The notes: generated by a model not told the origin, from the sequence alone. Positions 17,602 to 27,560 are shown, counted from the first letter of the stretch. The stretch: DNA of 64,000 nucleotides from Pectobacterium carotovorum (GCF_033898505.1 NZ_JAXAFK010000008.1:33829-97828); one strand, 5' to 3'. Numbers and translations: made by a program.

Positions 17602-18392
17602 AACATTTTGCACTGGCAGGCCTAATGATGTTCTGTGCTTTGTCGGCTTTTGCAGATGAGATGGATGCTCGTCCTGGAGATATTTCCTCGTATTTGAATC
17701 CTGAGATAAACGATTTCAATGGCCTTAGCGAAACCGTGTGGCAGATGCTGAATGATGCCGGCCGAACGATCGGCTACCAGGGCGGAAAGGCGCAACGATC
17801 ATATGAGCTAAGGCAGGCTCTCATCACAAGGGATGATATCCTGAGTAAAACCTATGACTTTCGTCCTCTTATAAGTCGCCAGGGATACTTGCCGCCGGTC
17901 ATCGTGACATCAACCGACCTTGCCCATATCACTGCAGATCAAATCCGCACGGCTTACAGAACTTACAACATCATTGTCCCAGCTCGGTTTGTTAGCAACC
18001 CTCCGGGCTGGCGTTCATACCTTTTACTCGGACTCTCAGGTAAACGCATTGATGCCCCGGATGCTGCTGTTCGCCCCAAAGACAGCAAAGAGAAAGCCGT
18101 TTGGGAGGAAGCAATTCGCAAAGGGTGGGAAGAAGGACGCAAAAGTGCAGACCGCTCCCTCGAAGCAAACTTTAATCGTCTAACACGCGATTACTCCGGC
18201 ATGCTCCGTTACTCCACGCTTTTGCAGCAAGGGATTATCCAGGCACCAAGCATCAAAGAAAACCAGCAGAGTGTAACCGGCACAAGAGACGAGTTGATGA
18301 TCGGTGACAAAGTTAAACGTATTCAGGACCAGGCTGGTTTTGTTGTTGATAAGAACCGCTGGAAGCCCTCAGTTCGTAAGGAACCACAATGA
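17598..18392 (+). CDS. traI: Transfer protein TraI (DotC-like)
   Basis: A 264-aa exported protein with a signal peptide ending near Ala19 and a DotC-family body (QALITRDDILSKTYDFRPL, PPVIVTSTDLAHI, NPPGWRSYLLLGL). DotC is usually a lipoprotein; here no lipobox cysteine is obvious at the cleavage site. It helps localise the DotH homologue TraN in the outer membrane. ATGA overlap with traJ. Confidence 0.88.
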   Translation: MKHFALAGLMMFCALSAFADEMDARPGDISSYLNPEINDFNGLSETVWQMLNDAGRTIGYQGGKAQRSYELRQALITRDDILSKTYDFRPLISRQGYLPPVIVTSTDLAHITADQIRTAYRTYNIIVPARFVSNPPGWRSYLLLGLSGKRIDAPDAAVRPKDSKEKAVWEEAIRKGWEEGRKSADRSLEANFNRLTRDYSGMLRYSTLLQQGIIQAPSIKENQQSVTGTRDELMIGDKVKRIQDQAGFVVDKNRWKPSVRKEPQ

Positions 18393-19546
18393 CATTCCCA
18401 TCATTCGACTTTCATGCTCATGGCGGCATAACGGGAGATAGCCTGAGATCTTTTCTCGTCCATTGTGCCAAAAACAGCGTATCCGATATTTTTCTGCAAG
18501 GGGGAGGACCGCTGGTTGTGGATTTGCACGGTCGTAAAATTCGCGCCAGCGAGTTTCGCATTGAGCCACAACAGTTAACCCGGTTAATGGATGACGTCTT
18601 TTCGGAACAGATCAAGGGCGACCTTAAGGCGGGAAAAGGGGTCGATAGAGCACTGCAACTGACTGGCGATATGTATAACCGCAACGGGCTGGGGCGCGGT
18701 GAAAGCCTCCGGTTTCGCTGTAATTTTGTTCAGGCCACTATCGGTGATTACGACACGGTACCGGCACTGACATTAAGGACTATCCCAACGATCATACCGG
18801 AACTCGAGACGTTGGGGCTTGAGGATGATTTGCTACCCAGTCTGCTGCCTCACAATGGGCTTGCTTTGATCACCGGCGAAACCGGGTCTGGTAAATCCAC
18901 CCTTATGGCGTCGATTTATCAATATATCGCTCGTAACGATCCCGACCGTAAAATAGTCACAGCAGAAGATCCTATCGAGTTCCTGCTTAACTTTCCAAAC
19001 GCGATACTGATGCCTGAGCAGTCACAAATAGGCCGGGACATGGCCTCATTCGCGGAACATCTTCGTCTGACGTTGCGTCGCGCTCCTGGCGTGATTGGCG
19101 TAGGTGAGATTCGTGATCTGGAGACGCTGAGCGGTGCGATCGTGAATGGTCAATCTGGGCATTTCTGTTTGTCCACTATGCACACTAATTCCCCTGGCGA
19201 GACTATTCCCCGCGCACTGATGTTGGTACCTGAAAATCAGCGTGAAGCGATGGCGTGGAACCTACTCAGTAATCTGCAGTATGTCATTACACAACGCCTG
19301 CTCCGCACAACAGATGGCAAACGCCAGTCGATCAGGGAATATCTCATATTCGATGATGAGGTAAAAAACGAACTTGGTAAGTTAAAACATACCCAATGGC
19401 GTACCTGGATCGATAACCATCTGAGCTCACGCGGTGAGCGAATGAGTGATAAAGCCTGGGCCCTTTTTCAAAGTGGGCGTATCAAAGAAAAAGAGTTACT
19501 CACAGTCATTTCCCGACGTGAAATAGACAGGAGGGCAGCGATGTGA
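18389..19546 (+). CDS. traJ: Transfer ATPase TraJ (DotB-like)
   Basis: A 385-aa PilT/VirB11-type hexameric ATPase. Walker A GETGSGKST is at about residues 164-172; TAEDPIEF (Asp box), GEIRD (Walker B) and LSTMHTN (His box) follow. In Dot/Icm systems DotB cycles to the cytoplasmic complex to energise transfer. It overlaps traK by 4 bp. Confidence 0.94.
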   Translation: MTFPSFDFHAHGGITGDSLRSFLVHCAKNSVSDIFLQGGGPLVVDLHGRKIRASEFRIEPQQLTRLMDDVFSEQIKGDLKAGKGVDRALQLTGDMYNRNGLGRGESLRFRCNFVQATIGDYDTVPALTLRTIPTIIPELETLGLEDDLLPSLLPHNGLALITGETGSGKSTLMASIYQYIARNDPDRKIVTAEDPIEFLLNFPNAILMPEQSQIGRDMASFAEHLRLTLRRAPGVIGVGEIRDLETLSGAIVNGQSGHFCLSTMHTNSPGETIPRALMLVPENQREAMAWNLLSNLQYVITQRLLRTTDGKRQSIREYLIFDDEVKNELGKLKHTQWRTWIDNHLSSRGERMSDKAWALFQSGRIKEKELLTVISRREIDRRAAM

Positions 19547-19803
19547 AAATCAGCCAATGGCGAGACGCAGGGCGGCGGCTTGAAATCGCGGGTGTGCCGG
19601 TCGTTCTCTTCTCATTGTATGCCGCATGGTTTCAGTGGCCAGAACCAACAACATTCTACATCGTCACCGGCATCATCCTTTTTTTCCGCATCCTCTCCTT
19701 CTTCGGTTTCACCATCACCATTTTGTGGCAACGCCTTCTTCGCCTGCTGCGGGGCTTGCAACTGACTGGACGCCCATGGTGGTACCGCAAATTTTTTGAG
19801 TAA
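19543..19803 (+). CDS. traK: Transfer membrane protein TraK (IcmT-like)
   Basis: An 86-aa protein beginning at a GTG codon within the traJ stop, with hydrophobic segments (about residues 15-30 and 37-60) in the size and place of IcmT/TraK. IcmT-type proteins are small inner-membrane components of unclear function. Confidence 0.85.
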   Translation: MKISQWRDAGRRLEIAGVPVVLFSLYAAWFQWPEPTTFYIVTGIILFFRILSFFGFTITILWQRLLRLLRGLQLTGRPWWYRKFFE

Positions 19804-19817
19804 TGAGGAACAGAACA

Positions 19818-22800
19818 ATGCAAAAACGCACGTACTTGGTCATTCCAAAAGAGAATAAAACTGAAGCACTTCGCGCAGCTGGAAGGCTGTCTAATGGGGA
19901 TTACGCTCTCGAGTATGACAGATCGCAAAAAGTCTGGTTTGCAAAAGCCGAGGCGGACCTTGAGAAGGTTAAGCTGTGGCTGCCCGAAAATACCACTCCA
20001 TCGTTGAATCAGACCTCTACTGATAATTTGTCGCCAGCTGAAGAGTTTGCACAGGTGCTTCAAGATGCAGGTTTTATATTTCCTGCCGGCGATTTACCGG
20101 AAATGGATGGGAAAAAACATCGCGTATTTGTCGAAGGCCAAAAACATACCTCAGCGAAAAAAAACGCCAGGGGCGATTATCCCGGAGGCTCTGGCGTTTA
20201 TCAGGGCTTTCTCGATGGTAGAGCAGCAGGTTGGTACCAGAACCATAGGGCAAGTGAAGGGAAAGTGAACTGGACCTCCACTGGATCTTATACCTATGAC
20301 CCCGCTGAAGTTTTAAAACAACGTGCCCTGGCAGCACAGAAACGTTGGGACAGAGAGATGAAGTCGCAGGAGGGCTATGCTCGCATAGCTAAAACTCTCT
20401 CTAACCAGTGGTCAAAAATGCCGAATGCACCTGACTCACATGCTTACCTCGCGCGAAAAGGGGTGCCCGCGGCGGCAGGAGTAAAGCTGGATAAGTACGA
20501 TAACCTTGTCATTCCACTCAGTAACACTAATGGCGAGCTGCGGTCACTGCAGTACATCAAACCGGATGGCACCAAAAACTTGAAGAAGGATGCCGAGAAG
20601 ACAGGGAATTTCTTTGTTGTTGGGGGGGAGTTGAATCCGCACCTTCCTTTTCTCTACGCTGAAGGCTACGCCACTGCAAAAACCCTCAATCAGGCTACCG
20701 GTATCCCGGTAATAATGACGGTTGATGCTGGCAACATGGTGACGGTGTCACGAAAAATTAATGAATTGTATCCCGATTCTGCGCACATCATTTTAGGTGA
20801 AGATGACTTCACAAATGATGATAACAAAGGCCTCAATAAAGCCCGTGAGGCTGCAGACGCTATCGGTGGTACTTACATCATCCCGCAGTTCACCGAAAGC
20901 GAGCGAACCCAGGCATTTGCCGGCACAGGTTCATTTAGTGACTTTAATGACATCCACACCTCCCGCGGTATCGATGCCGTTCGAGAGCAGCTAGCGCCAG
21001 TGCTCGACCCACTACTACCCCATTGGCGTAAAAATTTGTCAGAGGAAAACATCATGCCAAGTAATTTTGAGGAAAATAGGCCTCAAACTATTGTGTCTGA
21101 GCCGTCTATAGCGATTGAGCCTAATAAAGTAGAGCCATCGAACACTGAGCACAAAACTATAACCTTGTACCATGGTTCGCCTGCCACCTTCAGTGCCATT
21201 GATTCAGAAAAAATAGGGCTAGGTCAAAACTTTGTAGGGAGAGGATTTTATACAGACACGTCTCCATTAGGCGTGCAATATGTAATGGAAGAAATAAATC
21301 ATCAGAACTTTCACATTTATGAATTAGAAATACCTTCTAACTCAATTATTTTAGATCGTTGGGATGATTCTTCATTAACGGATGAACTGCGTGAGCGAAT
21401 CAGAGAAGCAGGGAAAACAGTTCATCAACAATTTATAGAGAATGGGAATCCTTCACGGTCAGATCTCGGAGAGAGACTAGCCAGCTGCGAGAAAGTAAAT
21501 GAAACATTTATTTCGTTAGCCAGTAGCCCACAAGGTATGAGTATTCTTAAAGAGGCAGGAATTGGTGCTTTGAAAGACAATAGCTATGTAGCTATTGTCA
21601 ACACTGATCTAATTGATAATATTCGCTTACACTCTGCGGGGGGAAATAAAAAAGATGAAATGACTAAATATATTGAAAACGCGTTAACTAATGTCGCTCA
21701 AGACTCCTCAAGATTATCGAACATCTTGCAAGAAGAGCCGAATTTTTCAATACATTATGATGCTATACATTCAGAACTCGTAAAGCTAGCCACGGCGCAA
21801 AACAAGCCAGAAGAAGCTGAAAGGTTGACATCTATACTCACACACACACTAGTTGAAACTATTGATAGCAACCCTGTTAGAAAAAATAATATTACTCCTT
21901 TAAATAGACTATATGCGGAAACAATAAGAAGCCTTGACTTAAATTACAGTAATAGTGTTGCAACTCTTGGTAACTTAATTGATTCCGCTGTTGTAAACAT
22001 CAGTCCTAATCAGAAACTAGTTCCAGAACCAGACAAACCACAACCAGTAATTACTGAACCGGAACCAACTCCAGAGCCCGATAAGCCTCAACTAGTGGCT
22101 AATGAACCGAAACCAAATCAAGAGCCAGATAAACCAGAACCACTGACTACTGAACCGAAACCAAACCAAGAGCCAGTTAAACCAGAACCACTGACTACTG
22201 AATCGAAACCAAATCAAGAACCAGATAAACCAGAACCACTGATTACTGAATCGAAACCAAACCAAGAGCCAGATAAACCAGAACCACTGACTACTGAATC
22301 GAAACCAAATCAAGAACCAGATAAACCAGAACCAGCATTAGAACAAAATACACAAGAAGCTACGCCAGTATTAGAAATCCCTGAACAACCACTTCCAGAT
22401 TCAACACCTATCTCCACGCCAAAAACTGCAGACATCGAACCATCTGACTCCCCTGAAAATGCGCCGCCGGCTGTGGAAAACGGTTTTAATTTCACATTTG
22501 GGCGAATGCCCGGTGATGTTAGTGAACAAGAATCATCAGTAACTCCAATTGATCTGGATAAGCTGCTTCAGGGACTGACAAGCCGCCAGGAAGGCAGAAC
22601 ATGGATTTACTCTCTCGATGGACAGGATGCATTCCGCGATTACGGCGACCGCATTGTGATGGCCACTCCCGAAGCAAGCGAGAATGACCGGATGATCCTG
22701 GCGGCGTTGCTTTCAGCAAAAGCGAATCAACGTGGTGCAGTAGAAATTACTGGCAGTGATGAGTTTATTCAGCGAACAATGGGGCTGATCGCTGATCACA

Positions 22801-24041
22801 ACATTGATGTGCATTTCAAAAACCCTCAGCAGCGGGAACAATTTGAGGCGCTGCTGAAAGCCCGGGCCGAGAATGCAGTGCCGAAAAATGGCATGAATAT
22901 CGGTCCTGAATCAACTCCTGAAGCATCGGTACCAGTATCTCCTGCACCTGCTTCTGGTGTAGCGGAACCAGCACTTCCTGATGCTACATCCAGGCCGAAA
23001 GAAGCACAGAATCAACCAGTCACACCGGAATTAAGTGTCCTAGATAAAGAAACCTTGCGCACCGGCCTGACTGGCAAACTGCTCGATGCCGGAACGGCAC
23101 CGTACAAATTTGATAAATCAAACTCCGAAAGCTTTTACGTGCAGATGCGCACTAAAAGCGGCAACAAAACATACTGGGGCGTCGAGCTGGAACAGGCGTT
23201 AAAGGATAGCGGTAATCAGCCTGGCGATATGGTCAAACTACAGTATCTCGGGAAGAAGGCTGTCACCATCAATGTGCCGGTGAAAGATGCCGAGGGCAAT
23301 ATTCAAGGTTTTGAACGGCTTGATACGCATCGTAACCACTGGACAGTAACCCCTGCTCTCGACAACCAGCTCTTGGTAGCTGACAAGCATGCAGTGGCTC
23401 CGGCGGAACTGGCTGCTTACGACGGCAATGCGTTCTGGAAACTGCAGCAGCAGATTATTCAGAATAACAATCTACCACTTTCCTCTCCCGCCCCCAGCGG
23501 ACACGGGTTGCTTTACACCAGTCCTGATGGAAAGGGTCAGGTTGCGCCTGAGGTACCGCCAGTAAACGCCCCCGTTCCGAATCATTCTAAAGCTGCAGGT
23601 TCTGTAGTTATGGCGGCGCTGGATGATAAGGGTGAATTACTGGCGCATCTGGTGAAAGGCCACGGGGATTATCTGCAGGGGGTTATTCGTCATGAAGGTG
23701 AATTGAAAAATGTCCTGGCACGAATCTGCACGACAGAGAAAGGCAATACGTATCTTGCCTTAAACAGCGTACAGGACAACGGCTTACTCCAGCTCATTGG
23801 CCACGCTTCAGCTGTTAACACGCTCAAGAACGCTGAAGTGAACCACGACACCTTTGCATTTCAGATGAAGGGCAAGGACGCGCACAAATTTGCGGTTCCC
23901 CTGATTTCTCCCGAAAAGATCCCGCCGGCACTGCACAGCAAACTGGGTTTCTCGCAGGCATATGCGCCACCTAAATCCGAGGAGCCAGTTCCGACATCTC
24001 ATGTACAGGCTAAGCCGGCTATTCAACCACAACCGATGTGA
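19818..24041 (+). CDS. Polyvalent conjugative primase with ADP-ribosyltransferase-like insert
   Basis: A 1407-aa multidomain protein, started at ATG 19818 (GAGGAAC site). In order: a DUF5710-like N-terminus (about 1-55), a primase/TOPRIM region (about 190-390, YAEGYATAKTL then IILGEDD and FSDFNDIH), an ART-PolyVal-like domain (about 440-610: LYHGSPATF, IGLGQNFVGRGFYTDT, LKEAGIGALKDNSYV), six 16-residue EPDKPEPL-type repeats (about 740-835), an LPD7-like domain (about 890-1020, SLDGQDAFRDYGDRIVM) and a KfrB-like domain (about 1070-1180, YWGVELEQALKDSG then QPGDMVKLQY). IncL/M plasmids carry a primase here. It may prime the incoming strand and could be delivered with it. The ART part looks AT-richer than its flanks and may be a later insertion. 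Confidence 0.85.
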   Translation: MQKRTYLVIPKENKTEALRAAGRLSNGDYALEYDRSQKVWFAKAEADLEKVKLWLPENTTPSLNQTSTDNLSPAEEFAQVLQDAGFIFPAGDLPEMDGKKHRVFVEGQKHTSAKKNARGDYPGGSGVYQGFLDGRAAGWYQNHRASEGKVNWTSTGSYTYDPAEVLKQRALAAQKRWDREMKSQEGYARIAKTLSNQWSKMPNAPDSHAYLARKGVPAAAGVKLDKYDNLVIPLSNTNGELRSLQYIKPDGTKNLKKDAEKTGNFFVVGGELNPHLPFLYAEGYATAKTLNQATGIPVIMTVDAGNMVTVSRKINELYPDSAHIILGEDDFTNDDNKGLNKAREAADAIGGTYIIPQFTESERTQAFAGTGSFSDFNDIHTSRGIDAVREQLAPVLDPLLPHWRKNLSEENIMPSNFEENRPQTIVSEPSIAIEPNKVEPSNTEHKTITLYHGSPATFSAIDSEKIGLGQNFVGRGFYTDTSPLGVQYVMEEINHQNFHIYELEIPSNSIILDRWDDSSLTDELRERIREAGKTVHQQFIENGNPSRSDLGERLASCEKVNETFISLASSPQGMSILKEAGIGALKDNSYVAIVNTDLIDNIRLHSAGGNKKDEMTKYIENALTNVAQDSSRLSNILQEEPNFSIHYDAIHSELVKLATAQNKPEEAERLTSILTHTLVETIDSNPVRKNNITPLNRLYAETIRSLDLNYSNSVATLGNLIDSAVVNISPNQKLVPEPDKPQPVITEPEPTPEPDKPQLVANEPKPNQEPDKPEPLTTEPKPNQEPVKPEPLTTESKPNQEPDKPEPLITESKPNQEPDKPEPLTTESKPNQEPDKPEPALEQNTQEATPVLEIPEQPLPDSTPISTPKTADIEPSDSPENAPPAVENGFNFTFGRMPGDVSEQESSVTPIDLDKLLQGLTSRQEGRTWIYSLDGQDAFRDYGDRIVMATPEASENDRMILAALLSAKANQRGAVEITGSDEFIQRTMGLIADHNIDVHFKNPQQREQFEALLKARAENAVPKNGMNIGPESTPEASVPVSPAPASGVAEPALPDATSRPKEAQNQPVTPELSVLDKETLRTGLTGKLLDAGTAPYKFDKSNSESFYVQMRTKSGNKTYWGVELEQALKDSGNQPGDMVKLQYLGKKAVTINVPVKDAEGNIQGFERLDTHRNHWTVTPALDNQLLVADKHAVAPAELAAYDGNAFWKLQQQIIQNNNLPLSSPAPSGHGLLYTSPDGKGQVAPEVPPVNAPVPNHSKAAGSVVMAALDDKGELLAHLVKGHGDYLQGVIRHEGELKNVLARICTTEKGNTYLALNSVQDNGLLQLIGHASAVNTLKNAEVNHDTFAFQMKGKDAHKFAVPLISPEKIPPALHSKLGFSQAYAPPKSEEPVPTSHVQAKPAIQPQPM
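22035..22322 (+). repeat. 48-bp tandem repeat inside the primase gene
   Basis: Six 48-bp units encode KP(E/Q)PLTTE(S/P)KPNQEPD, followed by a partial seventh. The first two units are diverged and the last four nearly identical, a pattern of recent expansion by slippage. It forms a charged, proline-rich linker between the ART-like and LPD7-like domains. Confidence 0.92.
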
Positions 24042-24048
24042 GGTCATC

Positions 24049-24528
24049 ATGCACAACATACGTCGTACCCTTTGTTCCACATTAATCTTTCTGGCGTGCA
24101 TCCCTTTTGCTGATGCAGCTTCCTGCAGAGCTGGTACTGCTGCGCAGGTGGGAAGTCAGGCCGGTTACAACCGAGCTAAAGAAGCAGCCGAGGCATGGTC
24201 GCAGCGGCAGAATAATGTTTCAGCTTCACTCGGAGATTGTCTGGGAAATATTTCAACGACTATTACCGCACCAACATTTCCTAATCTGGCAGATGTATTG
24301 AACCAGATTGGTCAGAAAATTTGCTCTGCAGCGCGCGATAAAATTAATGATTATGTTCCCTCAACAATCGACCCTTGGGGTGATTTACCATCAACTGCAA
24401 GTTTATCGGCTTACAGCTCATACATCCCGGTTACTCAGTCCCGTTCTGCAGTTCAGCTGCAGGTAACACCGCAGGCGGCTGCGGGTGATTCAGGGACAGG
24501 CTCATCATCCTTCATATCCCTGAACTGA
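24049..24528 (+). CDS. traL: Transfer protein TraL
   Basis: A 159-aa exported protein read from ATG 24049 (GAGGTCATC upstream); the frame opens further up but only inside the primase gene. The signal peptide ends near Ala22 (CIPFADAA). Cysteines at ASCRAG, LGDCLGN and KICSAA may form disulfides. Place between the primase and the DotI homologue fits TraL of IncI1/IncL-M, a protein of unknown mechanism. Confidence 0.75.
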   Translation: MHNIRRTLCSTLIFLACIPFADAASCRAGTAAQVGSQAGYNRAKEAAEAWSQRQNNVSASLGDCLGNISTTITAPTFPNLADVLNQIGQKICSAARDKINDYVPSTIDPWGDLPSTASLSAYSSYIPVTQSRSAVQLQVTPQAAAGDSGTGSSSFISLN

Positions 24529-24544
24529 TGGAAGACACGCAGAA

Positions 24545-25261
24545 ATGAAAAAGAAATCAGCCTCCCAAAAGGAGGCTTCGCCTGTGGTAGATGAAGGTCT
24601 GCGCAAATCTGACGATCCGATGATTCCTTTTATGGATGCGTTGGCGTTACAGCAAAAAAACATGCTTAATGCGGGCTTCGCAAGTAAAGCTCTCCAGGTT
24701 GCTCTTATCGCCTGTACAGTCAGCGCTCTCCAACTTCCTGTTAACGCATGGCTGGTCTACAAGGTAGCTAACCCTCCGACCAAATATTTTGCGACCAATA
24801 AGGGTAGTATTCTGAAGCAGGTCCCCACTGATGAACCTGCCTACAAAGATGACGATGTAATTGACTTCGGGGATAAGCTTATACGATCAGCTTTCCAGCT
24901 CGATTTTAAGAACTATCGGGTACAAATAAGCGATCAGCAACAAAAATTCTCTGAGGAAGGTTTTGCCAGCTACTACAACGCGCTGACAAACTCGAATCTG
25001 TTCTCCAAGGTGAAAACTGAAAAAATGCTGATGTCTGCAAACGTCACCCGCAAAGGGATGATTTACCGGCGTGGTCAGGAAAGTAAAAACGGACCGTATA
25101 TGTGGGATATTCAATATCCGGTCACTCTGAGTCTTGACGGTCAAACTCGAAGTTTACCTTCCCAAAATTTTATCTTCACCATTCGCATCCAGCGTACGGA
25201 TATCTCGCTCAAGCCAGAAGGTATTGAAGCAATGTCGATTATCACCCGGGACGCCAGCTAA
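24545..25261 (+). CDS. traM: Transfer protein TraM (DotI/IcmL-like)
   Basis: A 238-aa bitopic protein: short cytoplasmic N-terminus, one membrane segment (about 50-68, ALQVALIACTVSALQLPV) and a periplasmic VirB8-like domain (FQLDFKNYRVQISDQQQKF onward). It belongs to the DotI/IcmL family of the type IVB core complex. Confidence 0.9.
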   Translation: MKKKSASQKEASPVVDEGLRKSDDPMIPFMDALALQQKNMLNAGFASKALQVALIACTVSALQLPVNAWLVYKVANPPTKYFATNKGSILKQVPTDEPAYKDDDVIDFGDKLIRSAFQLDFKNYRVQISDQQQKFSEEGFASYYNALTNSNLFSKVKTEKMLMSANVTRKGMIYRRGQESKNGPYMWDIQYPVTLSLDGQTRSLPSQNFIFTIRIQRTDISLKPEGIEAMSIITRDAS

Positions 25262-25278
25262 CTTTATTCAGGTAAAAA

Positions 25279-26283
25279 ATGAAATATTTGATTATTCCGG
25301 CTGTAGCGATCGCGCTATCAGCTGCGCCTGCGCTTGCCGCTGACTGGGCTCCAGCCCAAACAGCAAACACCCCAACAACCGAATTACCGGCCGCACCTGC
25401 TGCAACAGCTCAGATCAATAACCGGCCACCGCAAGAAAACGTTCAGGCGGATATAACAGCACCTCTTCGACAATCTGCGCCGCCAGCCCCCCCAACTTCA
25501 GCTCAAGCCTGGGCGATGAGCCAGGCTAATCCATTAGGGGATCAGCAGGGGATTGAAATGGTTGGGGAAGTGATGGATGGCGCAAGTCGAGGTCGCGCCT
25601 GGAGTGCTGCAGATATCGTCCCCCGAATCTCAACCTTAACCATTAACCTATCACCTGGAGCTTCTTTACCTGTGTTAAGGACCACAACATTTCAGGCCAG
25701 TACAGTAATGTTCACTGACAACACTGGTGCGCCCTGGCCTCTGGCCGCCCCGCCCTACAGCGGGAATCCTATCGGTTTTGCGGTCAATTTCATTCCAGAA
25801 AGTAGTGTGATGACCGTACAGGCCAAACGTTTATATGATCGTGGAAATGTAACGGTCTATTTGAAGGGTCTGGCGGTACCGATAATTATCGAACTTAACA
25901 GTGGTGAGGCCAGTAACCAGGCGAAATCACGCGTAGTAGACAGTCGCCTGGATCTTCGTATTCCTCAACGTGGGCCGCAGGCTAAAAAACTACCTACGGG
26001 CCAGACAAAAATCGGCCTGAATAATCCAACACTGCAGGCATTTCTCGATGGCGTACCTCCGAAAGAAGCACGCCAGCTCAAAACACAAGGTGAGTTACCT
26101 GACACACGGGTATGGCAGATAGGTGACGATCTCTATGTCCGCACACGCAGCGAAATTCGGGACGAATTTGAGCTGACACAGGCCTCCGGCGATGGTACCT
26201 GGCTCTATAAATTGCCTCTCACTCCTGAAATTGCCTTTTCCCTAGCCGGTAAAACTGTCTACTTATCAATTTCTCTGGAGTAA
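25279..26283 (+). CDS. traN: Transfer protein TraN (DotH/IcmK-like)
   Basis: A 334-aa exported protein with a signal peptide ending ALAA, a Pro/Ala-rich linker and a C-terminal VirB9-like beta domain (PISTLTINLSPGAS ... VMTVQAKRLYDRGNVTVYLKG). DotH homologues form the outer-membrane ring of the channel with TraH and TraI. Confidence 0.91.
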   Translation: MKYLIIPAVAIALSAAPALAADWAPAQTANTPTTELPAAPAATAQINNRPPQENVQADITAPLRQSAPPAPPTSAQAWAMSQANPLGDQQGIEMVGEVMDGASRGRAWSAADIVPRISTLTINLSPGASLPVLRTTTFQASTVMFTDNTGAPWPLAAPPYSGNPIGFAVNFIPESSVMTVQAKRLYDRGNVTVYLKGLAVPIIIELNSGEASNQAKSRVVDSRLDLRIPQRGPQAKKLPTGQTKIGLNNPTLQAFLDGVPPKEARQLKTQGELPDTRVWQIGDDLYVRTRSEIRDEFELTQASGDGTWLYKLPLTPEIAFSLAGKTVYLSISLE

Positions 26284-26285
26284 TT

Positions 26286-27551
26286 ATGGAAGCAGATAAA
26301 GACGTTGGCCGAGACGTCAAAAAAACCGGCATTATCATCGTGACTGTCATTTTTCTGGTACTTGCGATTGGGTTCTTACTGGTTTCGTGGATGAGCGCAC
26401 CGCAGTCGGTATCTAAAATCAACGTGGATAAAGCTGCAGGAGGTTCAGGAAAAGCAACTCAGGAAACGCCGCGGTACCACAAAATACTTCGCGAGAACAA
26501 TGAAGCAGGCGCAAAACAGGCTCAGGCCGTAAACTCCAGCTTCATTGCTTCAATAGGCTCCGGTACCGTTCGTCAGGTTCCCCCAATAGCTGCGACCCCC
26601 GCTCCGCCGCCTGTGCCTAAGCAAGTTCAAGAAGCTCAGTATGCTCCGCAGCAACATGTGCCTCAGCAAAGTCTGGATCCGGATCGTAAAAAAGCACTGG
26701 AAGCGCTGTTGAAAGAACTCGTAGCACAGCGAGTTGCTCCCACTGGTGAACTGGCAAGTATCGCCGGCAATATGACCGTAACCGCAGGGGCACAGTCTGG
26801 AAATGCCGGAGAAAGCAGAAACGTTAACGCCTATTCAGGATGGACGGAAAGTCTGGCACCCGTAACTGTGCAACCAGCGTCTTACAACTCGGGCCAGAAT
26901 GCTAATCGTGTATTAATCCCAGCGGGAAGCCGCCCCGGAGCGGTGATCGATACTGAGCTTGACTCCGACAATACCAATTCGGATGTGCTGGCTCATATCC
27001 CCGCCGGTCCTTATAAAGGAGCTCAGTTAATGGCCAGAGGGATTCAGCTTGCAGGAGACGGGGTTAAGATTCATTTCAACCAGATGACCTGGAATGGAGA
27101 CACATGGCGCGTCGATATTTCTGCGGCTATGCCTGATACGCTCCGCAGCTCCGTTGCCTCAAGCGTGAGTAATCGATACGGCAGCCGAGTTTTACTGCCG
27201 GCAATCGCTCACGGACTTGGTCTTGGCGGTCAGCTCTATGCCAGCGCCAACACTCAGGTCCTGAGTAATGGTTACAACCAAATTGAGGGCCGAGTTGGCA
27301 TGCCAAATGGTGAGGCTATCGCCGGTACGATTCTGGGCGGTACAGCTCAACAAGCAGGCCAGGTCATGGCAAATGATGCTCAAAAATTACCTGTGAAACA
27401 GGTGATTGTTGATCGTGGCCAACCCGTAGCGCTTCTCTTTATGTCTGCCGTTACAGAAAACGACCGAATCACCAACTCTACTCCAATCAGCACAAACACA
27501 GGTACTCGCCAGCCTTCGGCAGGTTCTTTACTACCTGCAGTCCAACCCTAA
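26286..27551 (+). CDS. traO: Transfer protein TraO (DotG/IcmE-like)
   Basis: A 421-aa protein with one N-terminal membrane segment (about 17-38, IIIVTVIFLVLAIGFLLVSW), a Pro/Gln-rich stretch and a C-terminal VirB10/TrbI-like domain (NRVLIPAGSRPGAVIDTELD, VIVDRGQPVALLFM). It spans the envelope as the central channel component. It starts 2 bp after traN. Confidence 0.92.
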   Translation: MEADKDVGRDVKKTGIIIVTVIFLVLAIGFLLVSWMSAPQSVSKINVDKAAGGSGKATQETPRYHKILRENNEAGAKQAQAVNSSFIASIGSGTVRQVPPIAATPAPPPVPKQVQEAQYAPQQHVPQQSLDPDRKKALEALLKELVAQRVAPTGELASIAGNMTVTAGAQSGNAGESRNVNAYSGWTESLAPVTVQPASYNSGQNANRVLIPAGSRPGAVIDTELDSDNTNSDVLAHIPAGPYKGAQLMARGIQLAGDGVKIHFNQMTWNGDTWRVDISAAMPDTLRSSVASSVSNRYGSRVLLPAIAHGLGLGGQLYASANTQVLSNGYNQIEGRVGMPNGEAIAGTILGGTAQQAGQVMANDAQKLPVKQVIVDRGQPVALLFMSAVTENDRITNSTPISTNTGTRQPSAGSLLPAVQP

Positions 27552-27560
27552 GGGACCATC

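Noticed and set aside
22035..22322. Regular 48-bp repeats as a possible CRISPR array
   Set aside because: The units are contiguous with no spacers and keep the reading frame; they are a protein linker.
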